64,000 nt of DNA from PALSA-612 sp963773055 (GCA_963773055.1 CAVYZL010000006.1:1860001-1924000), one strand, 5' to 3'. Counted from the stretch's first letter, positions 53,498 through 63,363 are shown. Notes: a model not told the origin generated them from the letters alone. Numbers and translations: made by a program.

Positions 53498-54939
53498 GCC
53501 GCGTGTGCCGCCTGCGCGACCGGCTCGTGGCGGTACTTGCGGACCGTCGCGACCGCGACGACCGCGCCGGCGAGGGCGATGCACGCTGCGACGTAGAGCG
53601 CGAGGTGGTAGCCGTCGACGAACTCGCCGACGCGTGCCGGACCGACCGTCGTCTCGTTGACCTGACTAGCGACCAGCGCGCCCATCACGGCGATGCCGAG
53701 CGACCCCCCGACCTGGCGCGACGAGTTGAGCACGGCCGATCCGACGCCGGCCTTGTCCACTGGCACGGAGCCCATCGCCGCTGCCGTCGTCGGCGTCATC
53801 GTCAGGGCCATGCCGAAGCCACCGACGAGCAGGCCGGGGAGGATGTTCCAGAAGTCGGAGTCGACGTCGAGCTGTGCGAAGAGGACGAGTGAGAGTGACA
53901 CGAGCGTCATGCCGACGCCGATGAACCAGCGCGACCCGACCTGGTCGGAGAACTTGCCGGCCACCGGAGCGACGAGGATGATCAGGATCGTCATCGGCAG
54001 GAAGATGGCGCCCGTCTGGATCGCGGAGTATCCGAGGATGTTCTGCAGGAAGAGCGAGTTGAAGAAGAAGATCCCGAACATGGCGAGCGCGACCAGGAGC
54101 ATGGCGAGGTTGGCGCCCGTGAAGGTCGAGTTCCTGAATAGGTCGAGGTCGAGCATCGGCAAGCGCGAGTGCCGCTCGATCAGCACGAACGCGATCAGTG
54201 ACATGGCGGCGATGCCGAGGAGCGCGAGGATGCGCGGCGACGTCCAGCCGTACGTGTTCGACTCGATCAGCGCGTAGGTGAGCGTGAAGAGGCCGACCGC
54301 CGAGGTTACGAGCCCAGGAATGTCGAGACGCTGCTCGTGGGAGGTGTCGCGGCTCTCGTCGATCGCCCAGCGCGCGACGATGATCCCGAGAATGCCGACG
54401 GGGACGTTGACGAAGAAGATCCAGCTCCAGTCGAGCTTTTCCGCGATGAAGCCACCTGTGAGTGGGCCGATGGCGAGCGCCATCGCCGAGACGCCTGCCC
54501 AGATCCCGATTGCCATGCCGCGCTGCCGGGGCGGGAACGTCGCCGTGATGATCCCGAGCGTCGCTGGGTTCATGATCGCCGCGCCGATGCCTTGAGCCGC
54601 CCGGGCGCCGATGAGAAACCCCGCGTCGGGTGCGAGCCCGCACGCGAGCGAAGCGCCAGCGAACGTTGCGAGGCCGATGATGAACAGCCGCTTGCGGCCG
54701 AAGTAGTCGGCGAGCTTGCCCCCTGTGAGCATGAACGTGGCGAACGTGAGGGCATACGCGACGACCACCCACTCGAGCTCGCTCTGGCCCGCGTTCAACG
54801 ACCGCTGGATCGACGGCAGCGCGACGTTCACGACGGTGTTGTCGAGCATGATCATGAATAGCCCGAACGAGACCGCCGCGAGCGTCCACCACTTGCGCGT
54901 CTCGGGGTCGAACAGGTGGGCGGCGATACGGGCTTTCAT
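53494..54939 (-). CDS. MFS drug efflux transporter, DHA2 (EmrB/QacA) family
   Basis: A 481-residue transporter with 14 predicted helices. Motifs include LDNTVVNVALPSIQ in helix 1 (DHA2 signature), GGKLADYFGRKRLF in the loop between helices 2 and 3, and GPLTGGFIAEKLDWSWIFFVNVPVG around helix 5-6 (in part). It exports drugs or lipophilic compounds by proton antiport. The start ATG 54939 has GGAGG 8 bases upstream. It is coupled to the downstream TetR gene and preceded by two operator-like repeats. Confidence 0.93.
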   Translation of the reverse strand: MKARIAAHLFDPETRKWWTLAAVSFGLFMIMLDNTVVNVALPSIQRSLNAGQSELEWVVVAYALTFATFMLTGGKLADYFGRKRLFIIGLATFAGASLACGLAPDAGFLIGARAAQGIGAAIMNPATLGIITATFPPRQRGMAIGIWAGVSAMALAIGPLTGGFIAEKLDWSWIFFVNVPVGILGIIVARWAIDESRDTSHEQRLDIPGLVTSAVGLFTLTYALIESNTYGWTSPRILALLGIAAMSLIAFVLIERHSRLPMLDLDLFRNSTFTGANLAMLLVALAMFGIFFFNSLFLQNILGYSAIQTGAIFLPMTILIILVAPVAGKFSDQVGSRWFIGVGMTLVSLSLVLFAQLDVDSDFWNILPGLLVGGFGMALTMTPTTAAAMGSVPVDKAGVGSAVLNSSRQVGGSLGIAVMGALVASQVNETTVGPARVGEFVDGYHLALYVAACIALAGAVVAVATVRKYRHEPVAQAAHAA

Positions 54940-54958
54940 CAGGCTGGCCTCCAAGCTC

Positions 54959-54988
54959 GTTAGCAACCACTAACTTAGCAGACACTAG
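54959..54988. promoter_or_regulatory. Tandem operator-like repeats for the TetR/MFS operon
   Basis: TTAGCAACCACTAA (54960-54973) and TTAGCAGACACTAG (54975-54988) share the form TTAGCA-N3-CTAR and are spaced by 15 bases. The first lies in GTTAG-CAACCA-CTAAC (54959-54974), a 5-bp inverted repeat. They sit 20-50 bases upstream of the MFS start, where a TetR protein would block transcription. Confidence 0.65.
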
Positions 54989-55018
54989 CTTCGAGGCGAA
55001 GGGACTAGGCTTGGCGCC

Positions 55019-56899
55019 GTGGCCGAGGTGGTCTGGACGCCCGACGACGAGACGCTTGCCGAGGCGAACGTCACGCGCCTCATGCGCCGGCACGGCTACG
55101 ACGACTTCCACGCGTTCCTGGCCCGCTCGATCGAGGACCGGGACTGGTTCTGGCCGGCGGTGGTCGAGGATCTCGCCCTGGAGCTCGGCGAGCCGTGGCA
55201 CACGGTCTGCGACGACTCGCGGGGGCCGGAATGGGCGACATGGTTCGTCGGCGCGAAGCTGAACATCGCGTCGAACTGCGTTCACCGCTGGGCGCGCGAA
55301 CGTCCGAATGCGATCGCGGCGGTCTTCCGGGGCGAGGACGGCACGCGCCGCGAGCTGACATTCGCGGAGGAGTCGCAACAGGTGACGAAGCTCGCCGAGG
55401 CGCTCGTGCGGCTCGGCATCGAGCCAGGAGACCGCGTCGCGATCTATCTGCCGATGTCTCCGGAGGCCGCCGTGGCGTCCCACGCGTGCGCGCACGTCGG
55501 CGCCGTCCAGGTGCCCGTCTTCTCGGGCTTCGCAGCCCCCGCGGTGGCGCAACGGCTCCAGGACTCCGACGCGAAGGTCGCGATCACCGTCGAGAGGTCG
55601 TGGCGGCGCGGGCGGGAGGTGCAGATGCGCCAGACGCTGGAGGAGGCGCGCCGCGAGTCGCGGTCACTCGAGCATGTCGTCCTCGCGCCGTTCGACGAGC
55701 TGCTCGCGGACTGCCCGGGGACGCTCGAGCCGCTCGCGGTCGACTCGGAGCATCCGTACCTCCTCACCTACACGTCCGGTACGACCGGCAAGCCGAAGGG
55801 CGTCCTCCACGTTCAGGGCGGGTTCCTCATCTCGATCGCGCGCGAGGTCGGCTACCAGGCGGACGCGCGCCCGGGCGACGTGATCCATTTCGCGACCGAC
55901 ATGGGCTGGATCATGGGACCGTGGACGGTCGTCGGCGGCGGCGCGCTCGGCGCGACGATCGTCTACGCAGAGGGCGCGCCCGACTGGCCGAACGATCGCC
56001 TCTGGCGCCTCGTCGAGGAGGAGCGCGTGTCGATCCTCGGCTGCTCGCCGACATTGATTCGCGCGCTCCTGCCACACGGCGACCCGGTGCAGGATCTCTC
56101 GTCGCTGCGAGTCATCGTCACGACGGGCGAGCCGTGGAACCCTGACCCCTACCGCTGGTTGTTCGAGAGGGTCGGCGGCGGTCGCTGCCCGATCATCAAC
56201 TGCTCGGGCGGGACGGAGGTCGGCGCCTGCTTTCTGTCGCCGACGCCCGCGACGCCGATCAAGGAGTGCTCGGTCGGCGGCCCGGCGCTCGGGATGGCGA
56301 TGGACGTCGTCGACGACGAAGGGGAATCCCTCGTCGGGACGGGCAAGGTCGGCGAGCTCGTCTGCCGCCGCCCCTTCCCCGGCATGACGCGCGGCTTCTG
56401 GCGCGATCCCGAGCGCTTCGTCGAGACGTACTGGAGCCGCTTTCCCGGTGTCTGGACGCACGGCGACTGGGCGTCTGTCGATGCAGACGGATACTGGTTC
56501 CTCCACGGACGCTCCGACGACACGCTGAACATCGCCGGCAAACGGATCGGGCCGGCCGAGCTCGAGTCGGCGGCTGTCGCTCACGAGGCTGTGTCGGAGG
56601 CAGCCGCGGTCGGCGTGCCGCACGAGGTGAAGGGCGAGGTGGCCTGGGTGTTCTGTGTCCTCCGCCCCGACCGCGAGCCCTCCGACGAGCTCGCGACGGC
56701 CGTGCGCGCGACCGTCGCAGACGCGCTCGGCAAGGCGTTCGCCCCCGACCGAATCGTGTTCGTCGAGGCGCTGCCGAAGACCCGGTCGGCGAAGATCGTC
56801 CGCCGCGCGGTGCGGGCAACGGCGCTCGGGGAAGATCCGGGCGATCTGTCGTCGGTCGAGAACCCCGACGCGCTCGCCGCCATCGCAGCTAAGTTATAG
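55019..56899 (+). CDS. Acyl-CoA synthetase (AMP-forming), acetyl-CoA-synthetase-like
   Basis: A 626-residue ANL-superfamily enzyme. LLTYTSGTTGKPKGVLH (about 251-267) is the adenylate P-loop, followed by an aromatic GW-motif (FATDMGWIMGP). The later A8 motif lies around GYWFLHGRSDDTLN, and the C-terminal catalytic Lys is in PKTRSAKIVRR (about 590). The N-terminal part (15-95) resembles the acetyl-CoA synthetase cap. It activates a carboxylic acid to its CoA ester; the substrate is probably a short acid. It ends 18 bases before nadE. Start GTG 55019. Confidence 0.9.
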   Translation: MAEVVWTPDDETLAEANVTRLMRRHGYDDFHAFLARSIEDRDWFWPAVVEDLALELGEPWHTVCDDSRGPEWATWFVGAKLNIASNCVHRWARERPNAIAAVFRGEDGTRRELTFAEESQQVTKLAEALVRLGIEPGDRVAIYLPMSPEAAVASHACAHVGAVQVPVFSGFAAPAVAQRLQDSDAKVAITVERSWRRGREVQMRQTLEEARRESRSLEHVVLAPFDELLADCPGTLEPLAVDSEHPYLLTYTSGTTGKPKGVLHVQGGFLISIAREVGYQADARPGDVIHFATDMGWIMGPWTVVGGGALGATIVYAEGAPDWPNDRLWRLVEEERVSILGCSPTLIRALLPHGDPVQDLSSLRVIVTTGEPWNPDPYRWLFERVGGGRCPIINCSGGTEVGACFLSPTPATPIKECSVGGPALGMAMDVVDDEGESLVGTGKVGELVCRRPFPGMTRGFWRDPERFVETYWSRFPGVWTHGDWASVDADGYWFLHGRSDDTLNIAGKRIGPAELESAAVAHEAVSEAAAVGVPHEVKGEVAWVFCVLRPDREPSDELATAVRATVADALGKAFAPDRIVFVEALPKTRSAKIVRRAVRATALGEDPGDLSSVENPDALAAIAAKL

Positions 56900-56917
56900 A
56901 CTGAGAGTCGAAAACCT

Positions 56918-58525
56918 ATGCGGCTCGCGCTTGCCCAGATCGACTCCGTCGTCGGCGACCTCGACTCGAACCGCGATCGCATCGTGGCTCGGATCGGGGA
57001 GGCACGCGCCGCAGGCGCGGACCTCGTCGTCTTCCCCGAGCTCGCCGTGACCGGCTATCCCCCGGAGGACCTCCTGCTCCGGCAGGGGTTCCTGCGCGAA
57101 GCCGATCGAGCGCTCGCCGAGATCGCCGCGCAGGCCAACGGCATCGTCGCACTCGTCGGCGCGCCCCACGCCGAGGACGGCCGGCTGTACAACGCGTGCG
57201 CGATCTGCTCGAACGGCGCCGTCCAGGCCGTGTACCGCAAGCGCTTGCTCCCGAACTACGGCGTCTTCGACGAGGAGCGCTACTTCGAGCCCGGGCAGCA
57301 GACGGCCGTGCTCGACCTCGGCGGCGCCCGGCTCGGGCTGACCGTGTGCGAGGACCTCTGGGAGCCGGGCCCACCGGCGACGGACAGCGCCGCGGCCGGA
57401 GCGACGACGCTCGTCAACCTGTCGGCGTCGCCATTCCACGTGGCCAAGGACCGCGAGCGCGAAGCGATGTTCGCCGAGCGTGCACGCGCAAACGGCTGCG
57501 CGGTCGCCTTCTGCAATGCCGTCGGCGGGCAGGACGAGCTCGTCTTCGACGGGAACTCCTTCGTCTTGGGCGCTGACGGCGAGGTAGTCGCCCGCGCGCC
57601 CGGGTTCGAGGAGGCGCTGCTCGTCGTCGAGTGCGACGGCGCCGTTCCCGTTCGTGGCCCGATCTCGCCCCAGCTCGACGATCTCGAGCAGATGCGGCTC
57701 GCGCTCGAGCTCGGCCTGCGGGACTACGTGACGAAGAACGGGTTCTCGGAGGTCGTCGTCGGCATCTCCGGCGGCATCGACTCAGCGCTGACCGCTGGCC
57801 TCGCGGCAGAGGCGCTCGGCGCCGGCCGAGTTCACTGCGTGTCGATGCCGTCCCGGTTCTCGTCCGACGCGACGCGTTCCGACGCCGCTGCGGTCGCAAG
57901 CTCGCTCGGCGTCGACTTCCTCGAGATCCCGATCGACTCGATCGTGGCATCCGTCGAGGGCGCCCTCTCCCCCAGCTTCGCCGGCCTCGAGCGTGACGCG
58001 ACCGAGGAGAACGTCCAGGCGCGCGTGCGCGGCACGTTGCTGATGGCGCTCTCGAACAAACACGGCTGGCTGCTCGTCGCGACGGGGAACAAGTCGGAGC
58101 TCTCCGTCGGCTACGCGACGCTCTACGGAGACATGGCCGGAGGTTTCGCGCTCCTCAAGGACGTCTACAAGACGGATGTGTGGAGGCTGTCTCGGCACAT
58201 GAACGAGCACGCGGGGCGGGAGCTGATCCCGGCTAGCGTGATCGACCGGCCCCCGAGCGCCGAGCTGGCGCCGGGCCAGCTCGACGAGGACTCGCTGCCG
58301 CGCTATGCGGAGCTCGACCCGGTGCTCGAGGCGTACGTCGAGCACGACCGCTCCCGCGACGAGCTGCTCGCGGACGGCTTCGACGCTGCGGTCGTGGCGC
58401 GCGTCGTCGCGCTCGTCGACCGCGCGGAGTACAAGCGGCGGCAGGCGCCGCCGGGCGTCAAGCTCCGGCCGAAGGCGTTCGGTCGCGACCGCCGCACGCC
58501 GATCACCAACCGCTGGCGCGACTAG
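56918..58525 (+). CDS. nadE: Glutamine-dependent NAD+ synthetase
   Basis: A 535-residue two-domain enzyme. The nitrilase-type glutaminase (1-260) has the Glu-Lys-Cys triad in FPELAVTGYP, YRKRLLPNYGVFDE and LTVCEDLWEPG. The synthetase domain (from about 270) has the P-loop GISGGIDSALTAGL and ATGNKSELSVGYATLYGDMAGG. It converts deamido-NAD to NAD with glutamine. It is somewhat shorter than the mycobacterial octameric type (about 680), matching the smaller bacterial form. Start ATG 56918. Confidence 0.96.
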   Translation: MRLALAQIDSVVGDLDSNRDRIVARIGEARAAGADLVVFPELAVTGYPPEDLLLRQGFLREADRALAEIAAQANGIVALVGAPHAEDGRLYNACAICSNGAVQAVYRKRLLPNYGVFDEERYFEPGQQTAVLDLGGARLGLTVCEDLWEPGPPATDSAAAGATTLVNLSASPFHVAKDREREAMFAERARANGCAVAFCNAVGGQDELVFDGNSFVLGADGEVVARAPGFEEALLVVECDGAVPVRGPISPQLDDLEQMRLALELGLRDYVTKNGFSEVVVGISGGIDSALTAGLAAEALGAGRVHCVSMPSRFSSDATRSDAAAVASSLGVDFLEIPIDSIVASVEGALSPSFAGLERDATEENVQARVRGTLLMALSNKHGWLLVATGNKSELSVGYATLYGDMAGGFALLKDVYKTDVWRLSRHMNEHAGRELIPASVIDRPPSAELAPGQLDEDSLPRYAELDPVLEAYVEHDRSRDELLADGFDAAVVARVVALVDRAEYKRRQAPPGVKLRPKAFGRDRRTPITNRWRD

Positions 58526-58538
58526 CGCACCGAGTTCG

Positions 58539-59519
58539 TCAACGACCTGCGTCGACGGGCGCACGGGGCGGTCCGTCGGCAAGGAGCGATGCGAACAGCT
58601 CGGGCAGCCGGCGCGGAGTGATCTCGTCCGTCATGTTCACCAGCTCGTCGAGCGTCCACCAGCGGTGCTCCTCCATGCCCTCCTCCGAGAGATCGACCTC
58701 TGGCGCCACGTCGTGCGACTCGACGCGAACGAGATAGAACCGCTCGACCTGCTCGTTGACGCCGCGCCAGATGAACTTGTCGGTGCGCTCCCAGATGCAC
58801 GGCCCGAGCGCGACGTCGTGGAGACCCACCTCCTCGCCAAGCTCCCGGCGCATCGCCTCCTCCTCGGACTCCCCTGCCTCGATGCCCCCGCCAGGCGTCG
58901 CCCAGAAGCTCACTCCACCCGGGCTGACGAAGCGATAGAGCAGGAGGCGATCGCGCGCGTCGACTACCGCGGCGCGGACGGCGTAGCGCGGCGCCGGCTC
59001 GAGCATCTGGCCTAGCGCGGAGAACCAGCGCAGCCGCTCGTCGTACGGCACGGCCGCGTTGGCCGGCGACGTCGACGGCAGCACGTAGAGGAGCGTGCTC
59101 GGAAACCGGCGCTCCTGGAGGCCCAGCTCGGGTCGCTCGCGGAACGTTCCCTCGTACGCCGCCTTGCCGACGAAGGCGATGAGGAGCGGCTCGAGCTCGT
59201 TGGCCAGCTGCTCGAGCCGCTCGGCCGTTCCCTCGTAGTCCGCCCGGCGAAGGTCGCTCGAGCCGCGCGTCGTCCGCCGCGCGGCGTTCGTCAGCCCGAG
59301 CCCGTAGTCGAGCAGGCTGAACTGGTCCTCGGGGGCCAGTTGCCGCGGCGTGAAGCCGGCGTCGTGGAGCAGGCGCCAGAAGTCGTTTCGCGGGTTCGCG
59401 AACGCTGCTCCGGCCGCCGCCGAGGCGCGACCCGGGTTGATGCCGCAGAAGACGGCCTCGAGGCCTGGCCCGAGGATGTCGGGAACCGCGCTCAGCGGAA
59501 GCCGTGCCGCCGGCGGCAC
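58539..59519 (-). CDS. Mug-type uracil/thymine mismatch glycosylase fused to a Nudix hydrolase
   Basis: A 326-residue fusion. Residues 1-165 are a G/U mismatch-specific glycosylase (Mug/TDG family): VFCGINPGRAS is the active-site motif (Asn) and LPSTSPANAA the second DNA-binding motif. Residues 178-310 are a Nudix hydrolase with GGIEAGESEEEAMRRELGEEVGL matching the Nudix box (shown in part). The linker (about 166-178) is short. One protein would therefore remove damaged bases from DNA and sanitise the nucleotide pool. Both active sites look intact. Convergent with nadE, 13-base gap. Confidence 0.9.
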   Translation of the reverse strand: MPPAARLPLSAVPDILGPGLEAVFCGINPGRASAAAGAAFANPRNDFWRLLHDAGFTPRQLAPEDQFSLLDYGLGLTNAARRTTRGSSDLRRADYEGTAERLEQLANELEPLLIAFVGKAAYEGTFRERPELGLQERRFPSTLLYVLPSTSPANAAVPYDERLRWFSALGQMLEPAPRYAVRAAVVDARDRLLLYRFVSPGGVSFWATPGGGIEAGESEEEAMRRELGEEVGLHDVALGPCIWERTDKFIWRGVNEQVERFYLVRVESHDVAPEVDLSEEGMEEHRWWTLDELVNMTDEITPRRLPELFASLLADGPPRAPVDAGR

Positions 59520-59670
59520 GTCACCGGCTGCGCGGTGCGACAGGAGGGGGGCAGGCAGCTCGTGGAGCCGAAGGGCAGGCAGCCGGTGCGAAGCCTGATC
59601 GCGTGCAGCGGTGAGCGGCCGGACGGCTGCCCGGCTCTCGCGCGAACGCGAACGCAGGCCTTTCTCGTCA

Positions 59671-59871
59671 TCACGCCGCCTCCTCGATCTCCGCCCCCTC
59701 GTCGCGAAGCTCCATCCGCGCGAGGAATCCCTGCCGTACGTCTTCGGCCGAGACGGAGGGCCAGGGGGCGGGCCGTCCGAAGGGGCCGAGCACGGTCACG
59801 AGCGGGTTGCGCTCGCCATATAGGCGGTCGTAGCACTCCCGCTCCGACAACGGCCGTAGCCGCTCCTCCAT
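59671..59871 (-). CDS. Small hypothetical protein
   Basis: A 66-residue acidic protein (MEERLRPLSERECYDRLYG at the N-terminus) with no signal peptide or membrane segment. YGERNPLVTVLG looks like a short beta-turn region. No family is recognised. It lies in the gap between the Mug-Nudix and aminotransferase genes. Codon use matches that of real genes, with third positions mostly G or C. The 150 bases after its stop (59520-59670) hold a CGTGCCGCCGGCGGCACG inverted repeat but no gene. Confidence 0.5.
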   Translation of the reverse strand: MEERLRPLSERECYDRLYGERNPLVTVLGPFGRPAPWPSVSAEDVRQGFLARMELRDEGAEIEEAA

Positions 59872-59933
59872 GCCGGGCCACGGTATCCCCCGGACCGGAC
59901 GACGCCGCAGGGATGCGCGGTAGGTTTCGCGCA

Positions 59934-61100
59934 GTGGCGACGACGACGTTCGACATCGAGGCTGTGCGGCGGCGGTTCAGCGCGCTCGACCGCGATCTCG
60001 TGCTCTTCGACGGACCTGGTGGCACGCAGGTTCCGGACGAGGTCGGCGCCGCCGTCGTCGAGTTCTACCGCACCTCGAACGCCAATCTCGGCGGCGCGTT
60101 CGAGACGAGCCGACGCGCCGTCGCGCTCGTAGACGAGGCGCGCGCAACCGCCGGGCGGTTCCTCGGCTGCACGGCAGACGAGGTCACGTTCGGCGCGAAC
60201 ATGACATCGCTCTCCTTCGCTCTTTCACGGACGGCGGCACGCAAGCTCGAGGCAGGCGACGAGATCGTCGTCACCGGGCTCGACCACGACGGAAACGTCG
60301 CGCCGTGGCTCGAGCTGGCGCACGACCTCGGCCTCGAGGTGCGCTTCGCGGAGATCACGGACGACTGCGACGTCGACCTCGCGAGCCTCGAGAGCCTGCT
60401 CTCGAGGCGGACGTGCGTCGTCGCGTTCCCCATCGCCTCGAACGCCGTCGGCACCCTGACGGACGTCCCGCGGATCGTCGAGCTCGCGCACTCGGTGGGC
60501 GCGCTCGCCTGGGCGGACGCCGTCCACTCCGCGCCGCACCTGCCGACGGACGTCGCCGCCTGGGACGTGGACGTCCTTCTCTGCTCGCCGTACAAGTTCT
60601 GCGGGCCTCACCTCGGGATCGCCTACGTGAGACGCGAGGTCGCCGAGCGCTGGCGCCCGTACAAGGTGCGCCCGCAGTCCGACGAGCCGCTCGGCCACAG
60701 GTTCGAGACCGGGACGCAGCCCTTCGAGCTGCTCGCCGGCTTCGTCGCCGCCGTCGAGTACCTGGAGTCGCTCGGCTGGGAAGGGATCCAGGCCCACGAG
60801 CAGGCGCTCGGCGAGCGCTTCCTTGCGGCGCTGCCCGACTCGGTGACGCTGTATGGGAAGCCGACGATGGACGGGCGCGTGCCGACGTTCGCCTTCACCG
60901 TCGACGGCACGCCCCCGGACGAGGTCGCGGCCAGGCTCGGCGAGCAGGGCATCGCCGCCTGGGCCGGGAACTACTACGCGCTCGAGGTGATTCGTCGGCT
61001 CGGTCTCGAGGAGGCAGGCGGCACGGTCCGCGTGGGGTTCCTCCACTACAACACGGAAGGCGAGGTCGACCGGCTGCTCGAGGCCCTAGCAGCGCTGTGA
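59934..61100 (+). CDS. Class V aminotransferase, cysteine-desulfurase-like
   Basis: A 388-residue PLP enzyme of the NifS/Csd superfamily. The N-terminal signature is FDGPGGTQVPDEV. The PLP Lys is in LCSPYKFCGPHLG, and HDGNVAPW carries the ring-stacking His. No catalytic loop Cys of classical desulfurases is evident, so it may act on another substrate (isopenicillin-epimerase-like or cysteine-lyase-like). GTG 59934 is preferred; ATG 59913 is an alternative. It overlaps the broken M20 gene by 4 bases. Confidence 0.87.
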   Translation: MATTTFDIEAVRRRFSALDRDLVLFDGPGGTQVPDEVGAAVVEFYRTSNANLGGAFETSRRAVALVDEARATAGRFLGCTADEVTFGANMTSLSFALSRTAARKLEAGDEIVVTGLDHDGNVAPWLELAHDLGLEVRFAEITDDCDVDLASLESLLSRRTCVVAFPIASNAVGTLTDVPRIVELAHSVGALAWADAVHSAPHLPTDVAAWDVDVLLCSPYKFCGPHLGIAYVRREVAERWRPYKVRPQSDEPLGHRFETGTQPFELLAGFVAAVEYLESLGWEGIQAHEQALGERFLAALPDSVTLYGKPTMDGRVPTFAFTVDGTPPDEVAARLGEQGIAAWAGNYYALEVIRRLGLEEAGGTVRVGFLHYNTEGEVDRLLEALAAL

Positions 61101-62410
61101 CAGAGGGCGTTCCCGATCCCGTCGAGCTGCTTCGCGACCTGCTCCGCTTCGACACGACGAACCCGCCTGGGAACGAGGCCGCGTGCGTCGAGCACGTGCG
61201 GCAGCTGCTCGCGGGCGTCGGCATCGAGAGCGAGCTGCATGCGCTGGACGAGGCGCGACCGAACCTCGTCGCACGCCTCGACGGGAAGAACGGTGGCGCG
61301 CCGCTCCTTCTCTACGGCCATGTCGACGTCGTCCCGACGGCCGGCCAGCAGTGGACGCATCCACCGTTCGACGCCGAGCTCATCGACGGCGTCGTCTGGG
61401 GACGCGGCGCGCTCGACATGAAGTCGGGCGTCGCGATGATGATCACCGCCTTCGTGCGGGCGAAGGTCGAGGGCCGCGTGCCGCCCGGCGGCGCAGTCCT
61501 CTGTGTGCTCGCCGACGAGGAGCACGGCGGCGACTTCGGCGCGAAGTTCCTGGCTGAGGAGCGCTCGGAGGCCTCGGCGGCGCAAGTCATGCGCTCGGCG
61601 AGGTCGGTGGAATCAGCTACGAGGTTGCCGGGAGACGGTTCTACCCGATTCAGGTCGCCGAGAAGCGCATGTGCCAGCTGAAGGCCACCGTCCGCGGGCC
61701 TGGCGGCCACGCGGCGCGGCCGACCGCGGCGGGGCACGATGGCACGGCTCGGCCGCATGCTGCGCGACCTCGATCGCCGCCGGACCCCGTTGCACGTGAC
61801 GCCGGTCGCCCGCAGCATGATCGAGTCGATGGCGGCGGCCCTCCCGCGAGCCAATGGTCCGTGCTGCGCCGGCTGCTTGACCCCCGGACGTTCGGCGGCG
61901 CACTGCGGCTGCTCGGCGAGCCGGTCCGCGTCCTTGAAGGCGCGCTGCGCAACACCGCCAACGCCACGATCGTGCGCGGAGGGACAGCCGTGAATGTCAT
62001 TCCGAGCGACGATCGAGGTCGAGATCGACGGCCGGCTCCTGCCCGGCTTCCGTCCGGACGACCTGCTCGATGAGCTCCGCGCCATCGTCGGTGACGACGT
62101 CGAGCTCGAAGTCATGCGCCACGACGAGGGGCCGGCGGACGCTGACATGTCCTTTTTCGACGAGCTGGCGGGGGTGCTGCGCGAGCTCGATCCCGACGGT
62201 GTGCCGATCCCGATGCTTCTGCCGGCCGTCACCGATGCGCGCCACCTGTCGCCGCTCGGCATCCAGACCTACGGCTTCCTGCCGCTCAAGTTTCCCTCCG
62301 ACTTCCCCGTCACGGCACTCGCGCACGCCGCCGATGAGCGCGTGCCGGCCGATGCGGTGCGCTTCGGTGCCGAGGCGGTCTTCCGGGCGCTCGAGCGCTA
62401 CCCGGGATGA
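61097..62410 (+). pseudogene. M20-family metallopeptidase (ArgE/DapE-like), multiple frameshifts
   Basis: The start (GTG 61097, overlapping the aminotransferase stop) reads LLRFDTTNPPGNE, YGHVDVVP, GRGALDMKSG and DEEHGG, the metal and catalytic residues of M20 peptidases. The continuation YPIQVAEKRMCQLKATVRGPGGHAARP is in another frame from about 61595. The rest alternates between two frames at about 61735, 61860 and 61990 before ending intact (MSFFDELAGVL to RALERYPG) at 62410. The net shift is zero. Either the gene is decaying or the sequence has four indels in a GC-rich tract. It is coupled to the next gene (ATGA). Confidence 0.78.
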
Positions 62411-63363
62411 GGATCCTCGTTCTCGGCGGGACGCGCTTCCTCGGGCGCGCGATCGTCGACGCCGTGGTCGAGCAGGGGCACGAGCCGACGCTGTTCAACC
62501 GCGGCCGGACGAACGCCGAGCTCTATCCGGACGTCGAGAAGCTGCGCGGCGATCGCCGGGCGGATCTCGGTGCGCTCGAGGGCCGCGAGTGGGACGTGGT
62601 CGTCGACGTCGCGGCGTACTTGCCCGACGAGGCGCGGCGGTCGGTCGACGCGCTCCGCAGCAGTGTCGGTCGCTATGCGTTCATCTCGACGGTCTCGGTC
62701 TATGCGGACCAGAGCGTGCCGCCGGTCGAAGGCGCCGCCGTCAGCACGCTCGCGCCGGGCGACGAGGCGGACGAGAGCCCGGAGACCTACGGGGCGCGGA
62801 AGGCAGCCTGCGAGCGGATCGTCGAGGACGCGTTCGGGGAGGCGAGCCTGATCGTCCGGCCTGGATTGATCGTCGGCCCCTGGGACCCGACCGGGCGCTT
62901 CACGTACTGGCCGCACCGCGTCGCTCGCGGCGGCGAGGTGCTCGCCCCGGGTGCCCCGGACGATCCGGTGCAGTTCATCGATGTTCGCGACCTCGCCAAC
63001 TGGATCATGCGCGCAGCGACGTCAGGGCTCTCCGGCACGTACAACGCGACCGGCGAGACGATGCAGTTCGGCGACCTGCTCGAGGAGTGCCGACGAGCGA
63101 CGGGGAGCGACGCGAGCTTCACCTGGGTGGCGAGCGAGGTGTTGCTCGCCGAGGGCGTCGAAGAGTGGATGGGTGTCCCGCTCTGGATCGCGACCGACGG
63201 TTGGCAGGCGGCGAACCGCGTCGTCGTCGACCGTGCCCTCGCAGCGGGGGTGACGTTCCGTCCGCTCGGCGAGACGGTGCTCGGCGCACTTCGCCAGGCG
63301 AAGCCGGTCGACGGCGTCGGTCTCACGCCCGAGCGTGAGCGCGAGCTGCTCGCGCTCGCCTGA
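62407..63363 (+). CDS. NAD-dependent epimerase/dehydratase-like protein
   Basis: A 318-residue extended-SDR protein. ILVLGGTRFLGRAIVDAV is the NAD-binding motif; FISTVSVYADQ and YGARKAACE carry the catalytic Ser and Tyr/Lys. VRPGLIVGPWDPTGRFTYWP is a family signature. It probably modifies a nucleotide sugar or a small acid; the substrate is unknown. ATG 62407 overlaps the TGA of the M20 gene. The length is normal. Confidence 0.9.
   Translation: MRILVLGGTRFLGRAIVDAVVEQGHEPTLFNRGRTNAELYPDVEKLRGDRRADLGALEGREWDVVVDVAAYLPDEARRSVDALRSSVGRYAFISTVSVYADQSVPPVEGAAVSTLAPGDEADESPETYGARKAACERIVEDAFGEASLIVRPGLIVGPWDPTGRFTYWPHRVARGGEVLAPGAPDDPVQFIDVRDLANWIMRAATSGLSGTYNATGETMQFGDLLEECRRATGSDASFTWVASEVLLAEGVEEWMGVPLWIATDGWQAANRVVVDRALAAGVTFRPLGETVLGALRQAKPVDGVGLTPERERELLALA

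Noticed and set aside
53666..55552. 628-codon minus-strand frame crossing the MFS gene and the acyl-CoA synthetase
   Set aside because: Another frame of the MFS transporter gene on the same strand plus antisense of the synthetase; composition is not protein-like.
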